Origin: an uncultured Clostridia bacterium
GTDB taxonomy: Bacteria; Bacillota; Clostridia; Christensenellales; Aristaeellaceae
DNA length: 6,343 nucleotides
Assembly (NCBI GenBank): GCA_946496415.1
Contig: CAMMGP010000074.1
Location: 1 to 6,343, forward strand
Direction of reading: 5' to 3'
Shown: positions 1 to 6,343 of the stretch, piece by piece
Position numbering within the stretch: position 1 is the first letter of the stretch
Layout: every line of letters starts with the position of its first letter
Notes under the pieces: model-generated
Databases searched by the model: none
The model's input: only the letters and a program-made list of their open reading frames with translations
Told to the model about the DNA's origin: nothing
Program-made: the position numbers and the translations under genes

Positions 1-1724
1 CCCTCGTAGATGTAGCCGCACACCTTGCAGACGAAGCCCTTCTTGCCCTCGGTCTGGGGCTTGGGCTTGACGTTGTTCTGGTAGTAGGTGTAGGTCATGG
101 TCTCGCGCTCGCTCATCACGCGCGCCTCCTCCACGGAGCAGATGAACATGCCGTGGGAGCCGAGGTCGATGTAGTTTTCCACCTTCAGGGACATGAAGGC
201 GTTGATAAAGCGCGGCAGGAACACAAGGCCGTTGTCCGAGCGCGGCAGTTCTTCCTCGAAGCTGGCGAACTTGTCCACCGTGCGGCCGCTCTGGAAGCCA
301 AAGGTCTGGAAGACCTTGAAGGGCGCGTCCACGGACAGGCAGTTGACGTTCATCACGCCCGTCTGTTTGATGACGTGGTGGGAGTAGTTGGCCTTGTTGA
401 TGGTCACGGCCACGCGGTTGGGCGAATCGGTCACCTGCGAGACGGTGTTGACGATGAGGCCGTTGTCCTTTTTGCCGTCGTTGGACGTGACCACGTAGAG
501 GCCGTAGCCGATGCGGAAGAGGGCGGTCATGTCCTTTTTGTTGGCGGTCTTTTCCGAGCGGGCCATGTAGTCCTGACACAGTTCCCCGGCGACCTTTTCA
601 AGCTGTTCGCGGCTCTGCGCGTCCAGCGCGGAACGAATCTTCACCACGGGCTCGACGAACTCGAGGCCCTTGCAGGGGGCGAGCATGTCCTTCATCACCT
701 TAGCGGCCAGCGGCGCCCAGGTGCCGTTTTCGATCAGGGCCACGGTGCGCTTCTGGAAGTTGCGCTCGGTCAGATGGTCGATAAACTCGCGCATGAAGGG
801 GAAGATGCCGGCGTTGTAGGTGGTGGTGGCCAGAACCAGCTTGTTGTAGCGGAAGGCGTCCTCCACGGCCTCGGCCATGTCGCAGCGGGCCAGGTCGTGC
901 ACGATGACCGCCGGGCAGCCCTTTTCGCGCAGGAGGTCGGCCAGCGCTTCCACGGCCTTTTTCGTGTGGCCGTAGACCGAGGTATAGGCGATGACGATGC
1001 CGTCGCTCTCCGGCGTGTAGGACGACCACAGATCGTACAGGCGGATGTATTCGCCGAGGTTTTCCGTGAGGATGGGGCCGTGCAGCGGGCAGATGATGGC
1101 GATGTCCAGCCCGGCGGCCTTTTTGAGAAGCGCCTGCACCTGCGCGCCGTACTTGCCGACGATGCCGATGTAGTAGCGGCGGGCCTCGCAGGCCCATTCC
1201 TCCTCCACGTCCAGCGCGCCGAACTTGCCAAAGCCGTCGGCGGAGAAGAGGATCTTGTCGGCGCTGTCGTAGGTGACCATGACCTCCGGCCAGTGCACCA
1301 TGGGCGCGAAGACGAAGGTAAAGGTGTGGCGGCCGGTGGTCAGCGTGTCGCCGTCCTTGACCACGAGGCGGTTTTCATAGGCGCAGCCGAAGAACTGCTC
1401 CATCATCGCAAACGTCTTTATGTTGCCCACCACGGTGACCTCCGGGTAAGCCTTGACGAAATTGTCGATGTTGGCGGAGTGGTCCGGCTCCATGTGCTGC
1501 ACGATGAGGTAGTCCGGCTTGCGGCCGTTCAGCGCCGAACCCACATTGTCCAGCCACTCGTGGGTGAAATGCTGATCCACGGTATCGAACACGCAGACCT
1601 TTTCGTCGAGCACGACATAGGAATTGTAGCTCATGCCGTTGGGCACGACGTACTGGCCTTCAAACAGGTCGACGGCATGGTCGTTCACGCCGACATAGAC
1701 GACGTCTTTGGTTATATAGTGCAT
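1..1724 (-). CDS. Flavodiiron protein fused to flavin reductase and rubredoxin domains (FprA-Hrb type), 3' partial
   Basis: Probable cytoplasmic oxygen or nitric oxide reductase of the flavodiiron family; 574 complete codons are visible. Residues 1 to about 240 form the metallo-beta-lactamase-like diiron domain, with the ligand set H77-x-E79-x-D81-H82, H144, D163 and H215. Residues about 241-390 are the flavodoxin-like FMN domain, with the phosphate-loop motif TSVYGHT at 248-254. Residues about 399-555 resemble the FMN-binding flavin reductase domain. The visible end starts a rubredoxin (C566-x-x-C569-GYIYEG); some 45 more residues, with the second Cys pair, should lie outside the window. In Moorella thermoacetica, FprA and the flavin-reductase/rubredoxin protein Hrb are separate and Hrb passes NADH electrons to FprA; here these modules are in one chain. 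The ATG at 1724 is supported by GGAGGT six bases upstream and a promoter just beyond. O2 versus NO preference cannot be read from sequence. Confidence 0.93.
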   Translation of the reverse strand, partial: MHYITKDVVYVGVNDHAVDLFEGQYVVPNGMSYNSYVVLDEKVCVFDTVDQHFTHEWLDNVGSALNGRKPDYLIVQHMEPDHSANIDNFVKAYPEVTVVGNIKTFAMMEQFFGCAYENRLVVKDGDTLTTGRHTFTFVFAPMVHWPEVMVTYDSADKILFSADGFGKFGALDVEEEWACEARRYYIGIVGKYGAQVQALLKKAAGLDIAIICPLHGPILTENLGEYIRLYDLWSSYTPESDGIVIAYTSVYGHTKKAVEALADLLREKGCPAVIVHDLARCDMAEAVEDAFRYNKLVLATTTYNAGIFPFMREFIDHLTERNFQKRTVALIENGTWAPLAAKVMKDMLAPCKGLEFVEPVVKIRSALDAQSREQLEKVAGELCQDYMARSEKTANKKDMTALFRIGYGLYVVTSNDGKKDNGLIVNTVSQVTDSPNRVAVTINKANYSHHVIKQTGVMNVNCLSVDAPFKVFQTFGFQSGRTVDKFASFEEELPRSDNGLVFLPRFINAFMSLKVENYIDLGSHGMFICSVEEARVMSERETMTYTYYQNNVKPKPQTEGKKGFVCKVCGYIYE

Positions 1725-1757
1725 GCGGGAACCTCCCTTGCGTTTTCTTCCATCAAT

Positions 1758-1786
1758 AGTATACTATACCGGCGCGGGAATGTCCA
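1758..1786 (-). promoter_or_regulatory. Predicted sigma-A promoter of the flavodiiron gene
   Basis: Read on the minus strand, TGGACA (1786-1781, five of six matches to the -35 consensus) is followed after exactly 17 bases by TATACT (1763-1758, five of six matches to the -10). Transcription would start near 1751, giving a leader of about 27 nt before the ATG at 1724. A 12-bp perfect palindrome, ATAGTATACTAT (1756-1767), covers the -10 element and could be an operator, although AT-rich palindromes at -10 boxes can arise by chance. Prediction from consensus only. Confidence 0.7.
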
Positions 1787-1861
1787 TGCGGGAACGGAAA
1801 TTTTCCCCGCCCTGTCCGCCCTGCGCGAACGGCGGTGCGCGAACAAATACAGGCGGCGCGG

Positions 1862-1890
1862 TTGCATTTTCTTTGACTTCGTGTTATAAT
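1862..1890 (+). promoter_or_regulatory. Predicted extended -10 promoter of the tdh-kbl operon
   Basis: A perfect TATAAT (1885-1890) is preceded by TG at 1882-1883, making an extended -10 element. A partial -35, TTGCAT (1862-1867), lies 17 bases upstream. The stretch is conspicuously AT-rich within a GC-rich region. The start would fall near 1897, leaving a leader of about 135 nt before tdh. It points away from the flavodiiron promoter, so the two units are divergent. Confidence 0.7.
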
Positions 1891-1977
1891 ATTAACAGAG
1901 AAATCTTTCCTTTGCATGACCTGTCCGTTTTTTCAAGACGCGACCGCTCGACTTTGACAAACCGCATCCCGATCGAC

Positions 1978-2012
1978 GAAAGCTGAACGCCAAGGGCGTG
2001 GGGCTTTCTTTT
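1978..2012 (+). terminator. Terminator-like hairpin in the tdh leader (candidate attenuator)
   Basis: The outer stem GAAAGC (1978-1983) pairs with GCTTTC (2003-2008) and the inner stem ACGCC (1987-1991) pairs with GGCGT (1995-1999). They are separated by a 3x3 internal loop and capped by the loop AAG. TTTT follows at 2009-2012. It lies after the predicted promoter and 19 nt before the tdh start with no gene in between, which is the arrangement of a transcriptional attenuator. I matched no known riboswitch or T-box motif in the leader and found no convincing antiterminator pairing. The U tract is short, so it may be a weak terminator or only a structured 5' UTR. Confidence 0.5.
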
Positions 2013-2031
2013 CCATCCAGAGAAGGGGGCG

Positions 2032-3074
2032 ATGTTCGTGCTCATGGACGCGCTCGTCAAACCGCGGCGGGGGCCGGGGCTGGAACTTATGCGCGTGGAG
2101 GTTCCGGAGCCGGACTGGGGCGAAGTGCTCATCCGCATCCGCAAGACGGCCATCTGCGGAACCGACGTACATATCTACAACTGGGATCCCTGGGCGGAGA
2201 AAAACATCTCCCCGCCGCTGATCGTCGGCCACGAATACGTGGGCGAGATCGCCCGCCTCGGGCCGGGCGTCAAGGGTCTGCGCGAGGGGCAGCGCGTCAG
2301 CGGCGAGGGCCATATCGTCTGCGGTCACTGCCGCAACTGCCGCGCCGGCAACGGCCAGTGGTGCAAAAACACCGTGGGCGTGGGCGTGCAGCGCGCCGGG
2401 GCCTTTGCGCAGTACCTCTGCCTGCCGGCCACGAACGTGGTGCCCTTGGAGGACGATTACCTGCCCGAGGACGTGATCGCCTTTTTCGACGCCTACGGCA
2501 ACGCCACCCACACGGCGCTGCAGTTCGACGTGGTGGGCGAGGACGTATTGGTCACCGGCGCGGGGCCGATCGGCATCATGGCGGCGGCCATCTGCAAAAA
2601 GAACGGCGCGCGCAAGGTCATCATTACGGACTTAAACGAATACCGCCTCGATCTGGCGCGCAAGATGGGCCTGTTCGCCGTCAACACCGGGCGCGACGAC
2701 CTCGGCGAGATCATGCGCCAAAGCCACATGCGTGAGGGCTTCGACGTGGCGCTGGAAATGTCCGGCAGCGAGGCCGCCGTGCACCAGATCGTCTCCCACA
2801 TGCGCAACGGCGGCAAGATCGCGCTGCTGGGCATCTTCAAGGACGAGGCGCGCGTGGACGTCAACGAGATCATCTTCAAGGGGCTGACCGTGCAGGGCGT
2901 CTACGGCCGCAAGATGTACGAAACGTGGTACAAGATGGCGGCGATGATTGAGGGCGGGCTGGATCTCACCCCCATCATCACCCACCGCTTCCACTACACC
3001 GAATTTGAAAAGGGCTTTGCCGCCATGAACAGCGGAAAGAGCGGCAAGGTGATTCTGGATTGGAGGAATGAGCC

Positions 3075-3078
<4 letters not shown>
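2032..3078 (+). CDS. tdh: L-threonine 3-dehydrogenase
   Basis: NAD-dependent, zinc-containing cytoplasmic enzyme oxidising L-threonine to 2-amino-3-oxobutyrate. At 348 aa it closely resembles E. coli Tdh along its whole length. Catalytic zinc residues are C42 (motif CGTDVHIYNWD) and H67-E68 (GHEYVGE). Structural zinc cysteines are C97, C100, C103 and C111 (CGHCRNC). The Rossmann nucleotide loop GAGPIG is at 176-181, with D200 (ITDLNEYR) at the expected NAD-ribose position. The C-terminal part keeps the signature YGRKMYETWYKMA and ends SGKVILDW as in the family. An in-frame ATG at 2044 (residue 5) matches the E. coli start exactly by length, but the purine-rich AGAAGGGGG at 2021-2029 is placed for the ATG at 2032, so I keep 2032; the true start could be either. 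First gene of an operon with kbl, behind a leader with a terminator-like hairpin. Confidence 0.97.
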
Positions 3079-4256
<1,178 letters not shown>

Positions 4257-4266
4257 CGACCGTTCC

Positions 4267-4291
4267 CGGGGCGCTCCCTTCCTGCGCCCCG
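4267..4291 (+). repeat. GC-rich hairpin after kbl
   Basis: CGGGGCGC (4267-4274) and GCGCCCCG (4284-4291) form a perfect 8-bp stem around the pyrimidine loop TCCCTTCCT, starting 11 nt after the kbl stop. No T tract follows, so it is not a canonical intrinsic terminator. It may protect the upstream mRNA end or reduce read-through to the small gene downstream. Confidence 0.5.
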
Positions 4292-4324
4292 CGCCGGACT
4301 CCATGGCAAGCCCGACCGACCGCC

Positions 4325-4362
4325 GGCGGCGCGCTTTCCCCTGCCCCCTTGAGCGCGCCGCC
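4325..4362 (+). repeat. 11-bp inverted repeat in the kbl to small-ORF spacer
   Basis: GGCGGCGCGCT (4325-4335) is perfectly complementary to AGCGCGCCGCC (4352-4362) across a 16-nt pyrimidine-rich loop. An RNA hairpin here would be very stable. No U tract follows, and I see no promoter between it and the small gene at 4440. A role in mRNA processing or partial termination is an inference. The rest of the 183-nt spacer shows nothing recognisable. Confidence 0.6.
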
Positions 4363-4426
4363 CCACCCTCAGCGCATCGCGCGCATCTGCCGCTCCCTGT
4401 AACGCAAGGCCCGCCAACGGCGCCAA

Positions 4427-4433
4427 AGGAGGG
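4427..4433 (+). promoter_or_regulatory. Strong ribosome binding site of the small membrane protein gene
   Basis: AGGAGGG, preceded by AA, sits six bases before the ATG at 4440. It is the main evidence that the very short reading frame behind it is translated. Confidence 0.75.
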
Positions 4434-4439
4434 ATCGAT

Positions 4440-4580
4440 ATGCCGTTTGCTATCGTTGTGGGCTGTGTGCTCCTGTGGTTGTTGATTGGAAGAAAGAAGG
4501 AAAAGAACGCCGCCGGCCTGGACGCGCGGCGCATTGGTCTGGACGAGGGACTGGTCATTCTCGAGGGCGAAACGGATTAA
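4440..4580 (+). CDS. Small single-pass membrane protein, function unknown
   Basis: A 46-residue reading frame that I do not recognise as a known family. Residues 2-17 (PFAIVVGCVLLWLLIG) are an uninterrupted hydrophobic stretch long enough for one membrane helix. The basic patch RKKEK follows, so by the positive-inside rule the C-terminal half should be cytoplasmic. That tail (residues 24-46) is polar and ends acidic (EGETD). The gene is supported by a near-consensus ribosome site at ideal spacing and by its place directly before a strong intrinsic terminator. It lies 183 nt after kbl with no clear promoter of its own, so it is probably the last cistron of the tdh-kbl transcript. Its codons are less GC-biased at the start (TTT GCT ATC GTT) than those of tdh and kbl. 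No cysteine pair or catalytic motif suggests a role. Confidence 0.7.
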   Translation: MPFAIVVGCVLLWLLIGRKKEKNAAGLDARRIGLDEGLVILEGETD

Positions 4581-4621
4581 GATGACTGCCTGACCGACCA
4601 TGGCGGCGGCAGACGCACGCG

Positions 4622-4654
4622 GCCCCCGGAGCAACGACGCTCCGGGGGCTTCTT
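4622..4654 (+). terminator. Rho-independent terminator of the tdh-kbl operon
   Basis: A perfect 11-bp stem, GCCCCCGGAGC (4622-4632) with GCTCCGGGGGC (4639-4649), has the loop AACGAC and is followed by TTCTT. It starts 41 nt after the small-protein stop and lies before the convergent CheR/PAS gene. The T-rich side is present only for plus-strand transcription. Confidence 0.85.
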
Positions 4655-4659
4655 ATGCA

Positions 4660-4679
4660 ACGGCGTTTTGCCCCGCCGT
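4660..4679 (-). terminator. Weak hairpin at the 3' end of the CheR/PAS gene
   Basis: On the minus strand ACGGCG pairs with CGCCGT across an 8-nt loop, beginning at the first base of the TGA stop. Only TT follows before GC, so this is at best a weak terminator. No better candidate is seen for this strand before the plus-strand terminator stem. Confidence 0.3.
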
Positions 4680-6343
4680 CAATCCTGCGTCTTCTTGGCA
4701 CGGCCGGTTTCGAGGCTGTCGATGATGGTGATGACCAGGCCCTTGATGCTGTTTTCCGTGGTGCGGTAGGGCGCGATCCTCAGGGTGTAGTACTGGCCGT
4801 TGGTGGCCACGACCTCGCGGTCGATGGGCGTGAGCGTCTTTAAGACGGTTTGCGCGTCCTCGACGATCTTTTCGTAGGGGAAGGAATGCGCGAAGATCTG
4901 GATGGAGCGGCCCACGTCCTGCTCCATGAGTTGAAACTCGCGGCCGATATACTCGGTGAACTTGCGGATGTTGAGGTTGCCGTCCACGAAGAGTATGCCG
5001 ATCATCGTCGAGGAGAGGAAGTTTGAAAGGTCGTTGGTCATCATCGTCAATTCGTCGACCTTTTGCTGGTACTCGGTATTGACGGTGTAGAGCTCCTCGT
5101 TGACGGACTGCAATTCCTCGTTGGAACTCTGCAATTCCTCATTGGCCGTGAGAAGCTCCTCGTTGGCGGCCTGCAATTCCTCGTTGACCGTCTCCAATTC
5201 GCCGATGGTCTTACGCAGATCGTCCTGCGATTCCTGCAATTCCTGCTCCAGATCGGTGATGCGGCGGGCGGTGGTGTCGATGTCGTACTTTTCGCGCACG
5301 CCGGCTTCGCCTTCCGGAGCGACCGGCTCGGGAGCGCGGCTGTCGGCGAAGATCATCGCCGTCAGGCCGCTGTCGTCCTTGCCTGCGTTGCGGATGGGAT
5401 AGACGCTGAGATCCACGTGCTTATAGCCCGAAGCCGTTTCCACGGGGATGTCCGTATAGGTGACGGGCGAGTTTTCGGCGCGGCAGCGGCTTAGCGCCGT
5501 GGAGGCGGCGAGACTCAGATCCTTGTTGATGATGGAAAAGAGGTTGAACGACGCCTTGCCCGGAGCGATGGCCACATAGTCCATGTAGTTGCCGAAGAAG
5601 TGGATGACGCTGTTGGCCGAGTTGAGTACCAAAGATGCGGGCATGAACTTTTCCAGGAAGCGCGTATAGAGCGTTTCCATGCCATAGTCCTGGCTCTCCA
5701 TGCTTTGCAGGCTGACGGCGCGCGGCTGCATGGGCTGTATGTTGGGGATGTTGAACGTCGGCGCGGCGAGGTTGTCCGTCTTGCCTGTGCCGTTGTGGAT
5801 ATAGATCTTCTCCGCGCTGCAGGCGGGCTTGAATACATCCGAATACTCGTTGGCCGTCTCGCTTTTACCCAGGAAGAGGTAGCCGCCGTTTTTCAGCGCC
5901 GAGTGGAAAATGGCGAAGAGGCTGCGCTGCAACACCGGCTGGAAGTAGATCATCACATTGCGGCAGCTGATGAGGTCGAGTTTGCCAAAGGGCGGGTCGG
6001 AGAGCATATTGTGCGGCGCGAAAATGATCATGCGGCGGATGCTCTTGGAAATGGCGTACTGGTCGTTGCGCTTGATGAAAAAGCGGGCCAGCCGCTCCGG
6101 GGAGACGTCCTCGATGATGCTCTCGGCAAACACGCCCTTGCCGGCCTGCTCGATGGCCTGCACGTCGATATCGGTGGCGAAGATCTTGATATCGCGCTTG
6201 AGGTGCAGCTCCTCCAGTATCTCCGCGAAGAGTATGGCGATGGAATAGGCCTCCTCGCCCGTGGAGCAGCCCGCGCTCCACACGCGGATGGGCTCGTCCT
6301 CGCGGGCGTTCTGCACGATGGGATAGAGCGCCTTTTCCTTGAG
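4679..6343 (-). CDS. CheR-type methyltransferase with PAS domains (CheB-CheR hybrid family), 5' partial
   Basis: The frame stays open to the window edge, so the start lies outside; 554 residues are visible. Visible residues 1 to about 195 are a CheR SAM-dependent methyltransferase domain, which in the family methylates chemoreceptor glutamates. It shows VWSAGCSTGEEAYS (SAM-binding loop, about 21-34), FATDID (55-60) and SCRNVMIYF (126-134). The first visible residues already match the region just before the SAM loop, so only the start of CheR and any domain ahead of it are missing. A PAS-like region follows (about 225-345), then a coiled coil (about 360-435) with five LxxxNEE heptads at 383-417, and a C-terminal PAS domain (about 441-545). 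This order is typical of CheB-CheR hybrids, so an N-terminal CheB methylesterase domain may precede it. No transmembrane segment, histidine kinase or chemoreceptor is visible. An internal GTG at 6316 is not the start because conserved family sequence continues upstream. Confidence 0.9.
   Translation of the reverse strand, partial: LKEKALYPIVQNAREDEPIRVWSAGCSTGEEAYSIAILFAEILEELHLKRDIKIFATDIDVQAIEQAGKGVFAESIIEDVSPERLARFFIKRNDQYAISKSIRRMIIFAPHNMLSDPPFGKLDLISCRNVMIYFQPVLQRSLFAIFHSALKNGGYLFLGKSETANEYSDVFKPACSAEKIYIHNGTGKTDNLAAPTFNIPNIQPMQPRAVSLQSMESQDYGMETLYTRFLEKFMPASLVLNSANSVIHFFGNYMDYVAIAPGKASFNLFSIINKDLSLAASTALSRCRAENSPVTYTDIPVETASGYKHVDLSVYPIRNAGKDDSGLTAMIFADSRAPEPVAPEGEAGVREKYDIDTTARRITDLEQELQESQDDLRKTIGELETVNEELQAANEELLTANEELQSSNEELQSVNEELYTVNTEYQQKVDELTMMTNDLSNFLSSTMIGILFVDGNLNIRKFTEYIGREFQLMEQDVGRSIQIFAHSFPYEKIVEDAQTVLKTLTPIDREVVATNGQYYTLRIAPYRTTENSIKGLVITIIDSLETGRAKKTQD
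5093..5197 (-). repeat. Five 21-bp tandem repeats encoding the NEEL heptads
   Basis: Five consecutive 21-bp units share a core close to CAATTCCTCGTTG on the plus strand. They translate on the minus strand to LETVNEE, LQAANEE, LLTANEE, LQSSNEE and LQSVNEE. A diverged LRKTIGE unit lies before them and LYTVNTE after. They form a coiled-coil linker between the methyltransferase/PAS-like part and the C-terminal PAS domain. Similar NEEL runs are a known feature of CheB-CheR hybrids. Confidence 0.85.

Noticed and set aside
153..1889. 578-codon open frame on the plus strand
   Set aside because: It is antisense to the flavodiiron gene, whose domains and metal ligands are unmistakable. The translation is low-complexity, rich in G, V, H, D and A, as expected for an antisense shadow in GC-rich DNA.
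1916..1957. 13-codon leader peptide before tdh
   Set aside because: It has no clear ribosome site and only two threonine codons, not a run, so I do not annotate it as a gene. It is mentioned only as a possibility in the attenuator finding.
1884..2511. Minus-strand open frames across the tdh leader and 5' part of tdh
   Set aside because: They oppose tdh and its promoter, lack recognisable domains, and are explained as shadows of tdh codons.
4363..4426. Separate promoter for the small membrane protein gene
   Set aside because: The only -10-like string is TGTAAC near 4398, with no matching -35 in a very GC-rich stretch. Read-through from kbl is simpler.
5093..5197. CRISPR-like or mobile tandem repeat
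   Set aside because: The 21-bp units have no spacers and keep the reading frame of a heptad coiled coil, so they are protein-coding repeats.
5063..5494. Leucine-rich plus-strand frames opposite the NEEL repeats
   Set aside because: Their periodicity is the antisense reading of the 21-bp coiled-coil repeats and not an independent gene.

Overview
The window looks like chromosome from an anaerobic, high-GC member of the Firmicutes (Clostridia-like). This is inferred from three things: strong GGAGG-type ribosome sites, a flavodiiron/flavin-reductase/rubredoxin protein resembling the clostridial FprA and Hrb pair, and a Tdh-Kbl threonine-degradation operon. No rRNA, tRNA, mobile element or CRISPR is visible, and the species cannot be named from the sequence.

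Layout. (1) Positions 1-1724, minus strand: a flavodiiron protein fused to a flavin reductase domain and a rubredoxin. Its C-terminal end runs off the left edge. (2) Positions 1725-2031: a divergent regulatory region. It has a good promoter for the minus-strand gene, a good extended -10 promoter for the plus-strand operon, short repeats between them, and a terminator-like hairpin in the plus-strand leader just before tdh, which suggests attenuation. (3) Positions 2032-4256, plus strand: tdh and kbl, overlapping by 4 nt. Together they convert L-threonine plus CoA to glycine and acetyl-CoA with production of NADH. (4) Positions 4257-4654: a GC-rich spacer with two hairpins, then a 46-codon gene for a predicted single-pass membrane protein with a near-perfect ribosome site, then a strong intrinsic terminator. 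(5) Positions 4679-6343, minus strand: the C-terminal 554 residues of a CheR methyltransferase/PAS protein of the CheB-CheR hybrid type, containing a NEEL heptad coiled coil. Its 5' end lies outside the window.

How the parts relate. Tdh and Kbl are a classical two-step pathway. The flavodiiron fusion is an O2/NO-reducing detoxification enzyme that probably carries its own NAD(P)H-to-diiron electron chain. It is transcribed divergently from tdh, and nothing but proximity links the two. The CheR/PAS gene converges on the tdh operon and appears to be an independent signalling gene. The points most worth checking are the FprA-Hrb-type fusion, the putative attenuator before tdh, and the unannotated small membrane protein gene at the end of the tdh-kbl operon.
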